The translations under genes and the position numbers were made by a program. Below, one piece after another: positions 41,026 through 42,889 of a stretch of 42,889 bases of DNA. A model generated the notes under the pieces. The model was not told the DNA's origin. It worked only from the letters and a program-made list of their open reading frames with translations, and ran no database searches. This stretch comes from an uncultured Actinomycetes bacterium (GTDB lineage Bacteria > Actinomycetota > Thermoleophilia > RBG-16-64-13). How positions within the stretch are numbered: the stretch's first letter is position 1; every line of letters starts with the position of its first letter. Location: assembly GCA_903873715.1 (NCBI GenBank), contig CAIQPS010000033.1, positions 1-42,889 of the forward strand, given 5' to 3'.

Positions 41026-41685
41026 TCAGCGGATGCCCAGGTACTTGTGCGTCTGGAGCGACAGCCGCCAATCGGGGTGGTCGAGCACCAGGCGGACGGC
41101 CCTGTCCTCCGACAGCTTCCGAGAACTGCCGTCCCACAACGGCTGCACCGACACGATGGCCCCGCGGCTCTCGAGGGCCAGGCGTTCGGCGGTGACGGCG
41201 TCCATGCCCTCGTCGACCACCAACTTCAGTTCGTCGATGACGCCTGCCCACTCGGGTGCGATGAGAAACCCGGGCGGCTTGGGGCTGACGACCACCCAAT
41301 CGAAGCTCTGCTCGTCCCAGGAGTCGGCGCCCACGGCCGGAGCCCCGGGTGGCGGGGCGATCGTCCCGTTGGTCTCCAGGTGCACCCTGATGCCGCACCT
41401 GTGCGCCTCGGCGACCAACGCGGCCACACCGTCGGACTGGAGCAGAGGCTCTCCCCCGGTCAAGCAGAGACGGGGGAAGTGCACCCGCTCGACGACGGCC
41501 TCGACCGGCAGCGACTCCCCTGTGGCCGGATCCCACGAGCCGGCGGTGTCGCACCAGCGCACGCAGTCGAGCCCGAGACCGGGGGCGTTGCACCCGGCGA
41601 GGCGGATGAAGGTCATGGGGGTGCCGGTCCAGTAGCCCTCGCCTTGGAGCGAGTCGAAGATCTCGATGACTTGGAGATCGGCCAT
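41026..41685 (-). CDS. queE: 7-carboxy-7-deazaguanine synthase (radical SAM), QueE
   Basis: A 219-residue small radical SAM enzyme converting carboxytetrahydropterin to 7-carboxy-7-deazaguanine. The opening IFDSLQGEGYWTGTPMTFIRLAGC and the WCDT motif are characteristic, as are CLTGGEPLLQ and HLETNGT. The cluster cysteines are Cys32, Cys41 and Cys45, a CX8CX3C spacing instead of CX3CX2C. ATG 41685 was selected by homology; upstream in-frame sequence is unrelated. It is third in a queC-queD-queE run, 68 bp after queD. Confidence 0.88.
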   Translation of the reverse strand: MADLQVIEIFDSLQGEGYWTGTPMTFIRLAGCNAPGLGLDCVRWCDTAGSWDPATGESLPVEAVVERVHFPRLCLTGGEPLLQSDGVAALVAEAHRCGIRVHLETNGTIAPPPGAPAVGADSWDEQSFDWVVVSPKPPGFLIAPEWAGVIDELKLVVDEGMDAVTAERLALESRGAIVSVQPLWDGSSRKLSEDRAVRLVLDHPDWRLSLQTHKYLGIR

Positions 41686-41753
41686 GGCTTCTCCCTCGGG
41701 TCGCCGGCGGCGGCTGAACGACGCCACGTGCCGGTCAGTTCTCCAGCAGCCTG

Positions 41754-42116
41754 CTAGGGCGTGACTTCCACGAACGAGTTCGGGCCCTCGGCCAGGCGCA
41801 GCCGGGCGACCGGGAGCCCCGCCTCTTGCAGGGTCTCGAACGCCCACGCGGCCACCGCTTCCGAGGTGGGCACGAAATCGAAGAGATCGTTCAACAACTG
41901 GTGGTCCAGCTTCTCCACCACCAACTCGTTCACCCGCGCCCGCAGGTCGGCGAAGTCCATGACCATGCCGGCGGCCGGGCCGGCCGTCTGGGGCGTGCCC
42001 TCGACACTCACTTCCAGGCCGTAGGTGTGACCGTGCAGCCGGAAGCACTTGCCCTCGTGGTCGGGCAGGCGGTGGGCGGCGGCGAACGTGGCGGTGACTG
42101 TGATTGTGGTCCTCAT
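41754..42116 (-). CDS. queD: 6-carboxytetrahydropterin synthase, QueD
   Basis: A 120-residue enzyme of the PTPS/QueD family that converts dihydroneopterin triphosphate to carboxytetrahydropterin. The zinc histidines are in FAAAHRL and RLHGHTY, the catalytic Cys is in GKCFRLHGH, and LDHQLLND carries the Asp-His pair of the active site. It is 27 bp downstream of queC. Together with QueE and QueC it makes preQ0, a precursor of queuosine or other deazapurines. Confidence 0.93.
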   Translation of the reverse strand: MRTTITVTATFAAAHRLPDHEGKCFRLHGHTYGLEVSVEGTPQTAGPAAGMVMDFADLRARVNELVVEKLDHQLLNDLFDFVPTSEAVAAWAFETLQEAGLPVARLRLAEGPNSFVEVTP

Positions 42117-42143
42117 TACAGGGTCCTCGAGGTCCGCGTCCGT

Positions 42144-42833
42144 CTACCGGTACGGGATGGGATCGACGGCCCCGGCCGCGGCGAACGCGGCCAGCCGGCC
42201 CTGACAGGTGTCGCAGACGCCGCACGCCGGGCTGAGGCCTTGGTAGCAAGAGTGGGTCAGCTCGTACGGAACCCCGTGCTGCAGCCCCCAGGTCACGATC
42301 TGGCTCTTGGACCAGTGCACGAACGGGGCCTTCACCCGGAGCTGGTACTGCGTCCCCAGCCGGACCGCGGCGTCGGCGGCCTCGACGAACTCGGGACGGC
42401 AATCCGGATAACCGGTGTAGTCGTCGTGATGCACGCCCAGCCACAGGTGGGCCGGGCCGGAGGCATCCTGCAGGCTGGCCATCTCGGCGAGGAACAGCAG
42501 GTTGCGGGCCGGCACGTACGACGGAGCCACGCCCGTGACCGACTCCAGATCACGGTGCTCGGGCAGGTCGCGGTCCGTGTCGGTGAGGGCCGAGCCCTTG
42601 ATGGGCGGCAGTTCGATGAGGAAGTGCTCCATCCCGAAGTGGGTGGCGACCCTCTTGGCCGCCTCGAGCTCCACCGCGTGCTTCTGACCGTAGAGGAAGG
42701 TGTAGGCCTTCACCGGATCGCCCGGGTGCTCGTGCTTGATCCACGCGGCCAGGGTGGTGGAGTCCAGCCCGCCGCTCAAGAGGAGGCATTGCGTCAGGGC
42801 CGGGGCGCCGGCCTGCGGCGCGGCGCCGCTCAT
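42144..42833 (-). CDS. queC: 7-cyano-7-deazaguanine synthase, QueC
   Basis: A 229-residue ATP-dependent enzyme converting 7-carboxy-7-deazaguanine to preQ0. It has the PP-loop SGGLDST, the YVPARN segment, and the C-terminal zinc site CYQGLSPACGVCDTCQGR with four cysteines. The ATG overlaps a possible upstream stop codon (ATGA). The first 14 residues (MSGAAPQAGAPALT) are an unusual Ala/Pro-rich extension, so a start slightly further in is possible. No folE, queF or tgt is visible in the window. Confidence 0.93.
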   Translation of the reverse strand: MSGAAPQAGAPALTQCLLLSGGLDSTTLAAWIKHEHPGDPVKAYTFLYGQKHAVELEAAKRVATHFGMEHFLIELPPIKGSALTDTDRDLPEHRDLESVTGVAPSYVPARNLLFLAEMASLQDASGPAHLWLGVHHDDYTGYPDCRPEFVEAADAAVRLGTQYQLRVKAPFVHWSKSQIVTWGLQHGVPYELTHSCYQGLSPACGVCDTCQGRLAAFAAAGAVDPIPYR

Positions 42834-42889
42834 CGTGCCACCGGCTGCGGCGCGGCGCCGCCCGGGGCTGCGCCGCTCGCGCCCGTGCC
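42830..42889 (-). CDS. Possible C-terminal end of an upstream gene, cut by window edge
   Basis: The frame ending at TGA 42832-42830 is open to the window edge for 19 codons and encodes an Ala/Gly/Pro-rich tail ending GGAAPQPVAR. Its stop overlaps the queC ATG in the ATGA manner common here. It is too short to identify, and it may equally be non-coding. Confidence 0.3.
   Translation of the reverse strand, partial: GTGASGAAPGGAAPQPVAR

Noticed and set aside
42813-42861. Repeated CTGCGGCGCGGCGCCGC near the right edge as a regulatory repeat
   Set aside because: It falls in sequence that encodes similar Ala/Pro stretches (GAAPQ) at the queC start and the preceding frame, so composition is a sufficient explanation.
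1-42889. CRISPR arrays, tRNA or rRNA genes, insertion sequences, phage genes
   Set aside because: No regularly spaced repeats, cloverleaf sequences, transposase or integrase reading frames were seen.

Overview
High-GC DNA with many GTG starts, densely packed genes and Thr/Pro-rich lipoprotein linkers. IclR and MarR regulators, the GH3 protein and the glucan phosphorylase type suggest an actinobacterial (Actinomycetota) genome. Anaerobic or low-redox metabolism is suggested by the RACo-like corrinoid activator, the DUF2769 protein, the nickel-type LarA racemase and the many flavoprotein/ferredoxin pairs. Lineage is an inference; no rRNA, tRNA, CRISPR array or mobile element was seen.

Left part (1-18.2 kb), small independent units: RACo-like activator (cut by the left edge), DUF2769 and LarA; a MarR-MFS pair facing a second MFS gene across a palindromic operator; alpha-glucan phosphorylase; a GH3-type adenylate-forming enzyme; an IclR regulator facing a small Cys-rich protein; a PEBP lipoprotein plus a lipoprotein of unknown family with an internal duplication; an exported metallophosphoesterase; and an OmpR-type two-component pair.

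Centre (18.2-34.3 kb, all minus strand): one apparent 14-gene operon with almost no gaps. In transcription order: flavoprotein A, SDR, ferredoxin 1, flavoprotein B, ferredoxin 2, cytosolic DUF1566 protein, MBL hydrolase 1, DUF1566 lipoprotein, MBL hydrolase 2, amidohydrolase, flavoprotein C, ferredoxin 3, GltD-like iron-sulfur NAD(P)H oxidoreductase, flavoprotein D. It looks like a reductive or oxidative catabolic pathway for an unknown small molecule. Just upstream and co-oriented (34.5-40.2 kb) is a five-gene Opp/Dpp-type ABC importer, a candidate uptake system for the substrate.

A key regulatory link is a 33-bp element with two GATACA-headed half sites 21 bp apart. It occurs in the promoter of the ABC operon (40207-40239) and, at 25 of 33 identical positions, in the IclR/Cys-rich-protein intergenic region (11657-11689). 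This suggests that the IclR protein controls the importer from 28 kb away.

Right edge (40.4-42.9 kb): a Pro-rich membrane protein and queE, queD, queC for 7-deazaguanine (preQ0) synthesis. No gene-free stretch exceeds 300 bp. The longest are 14167-14407, 9243-9464, 40190-40379 and 34280-34467; the last two hold hairpins and/or the operator described below, and in the first two I see no clear site beyond ribosome binding sites.
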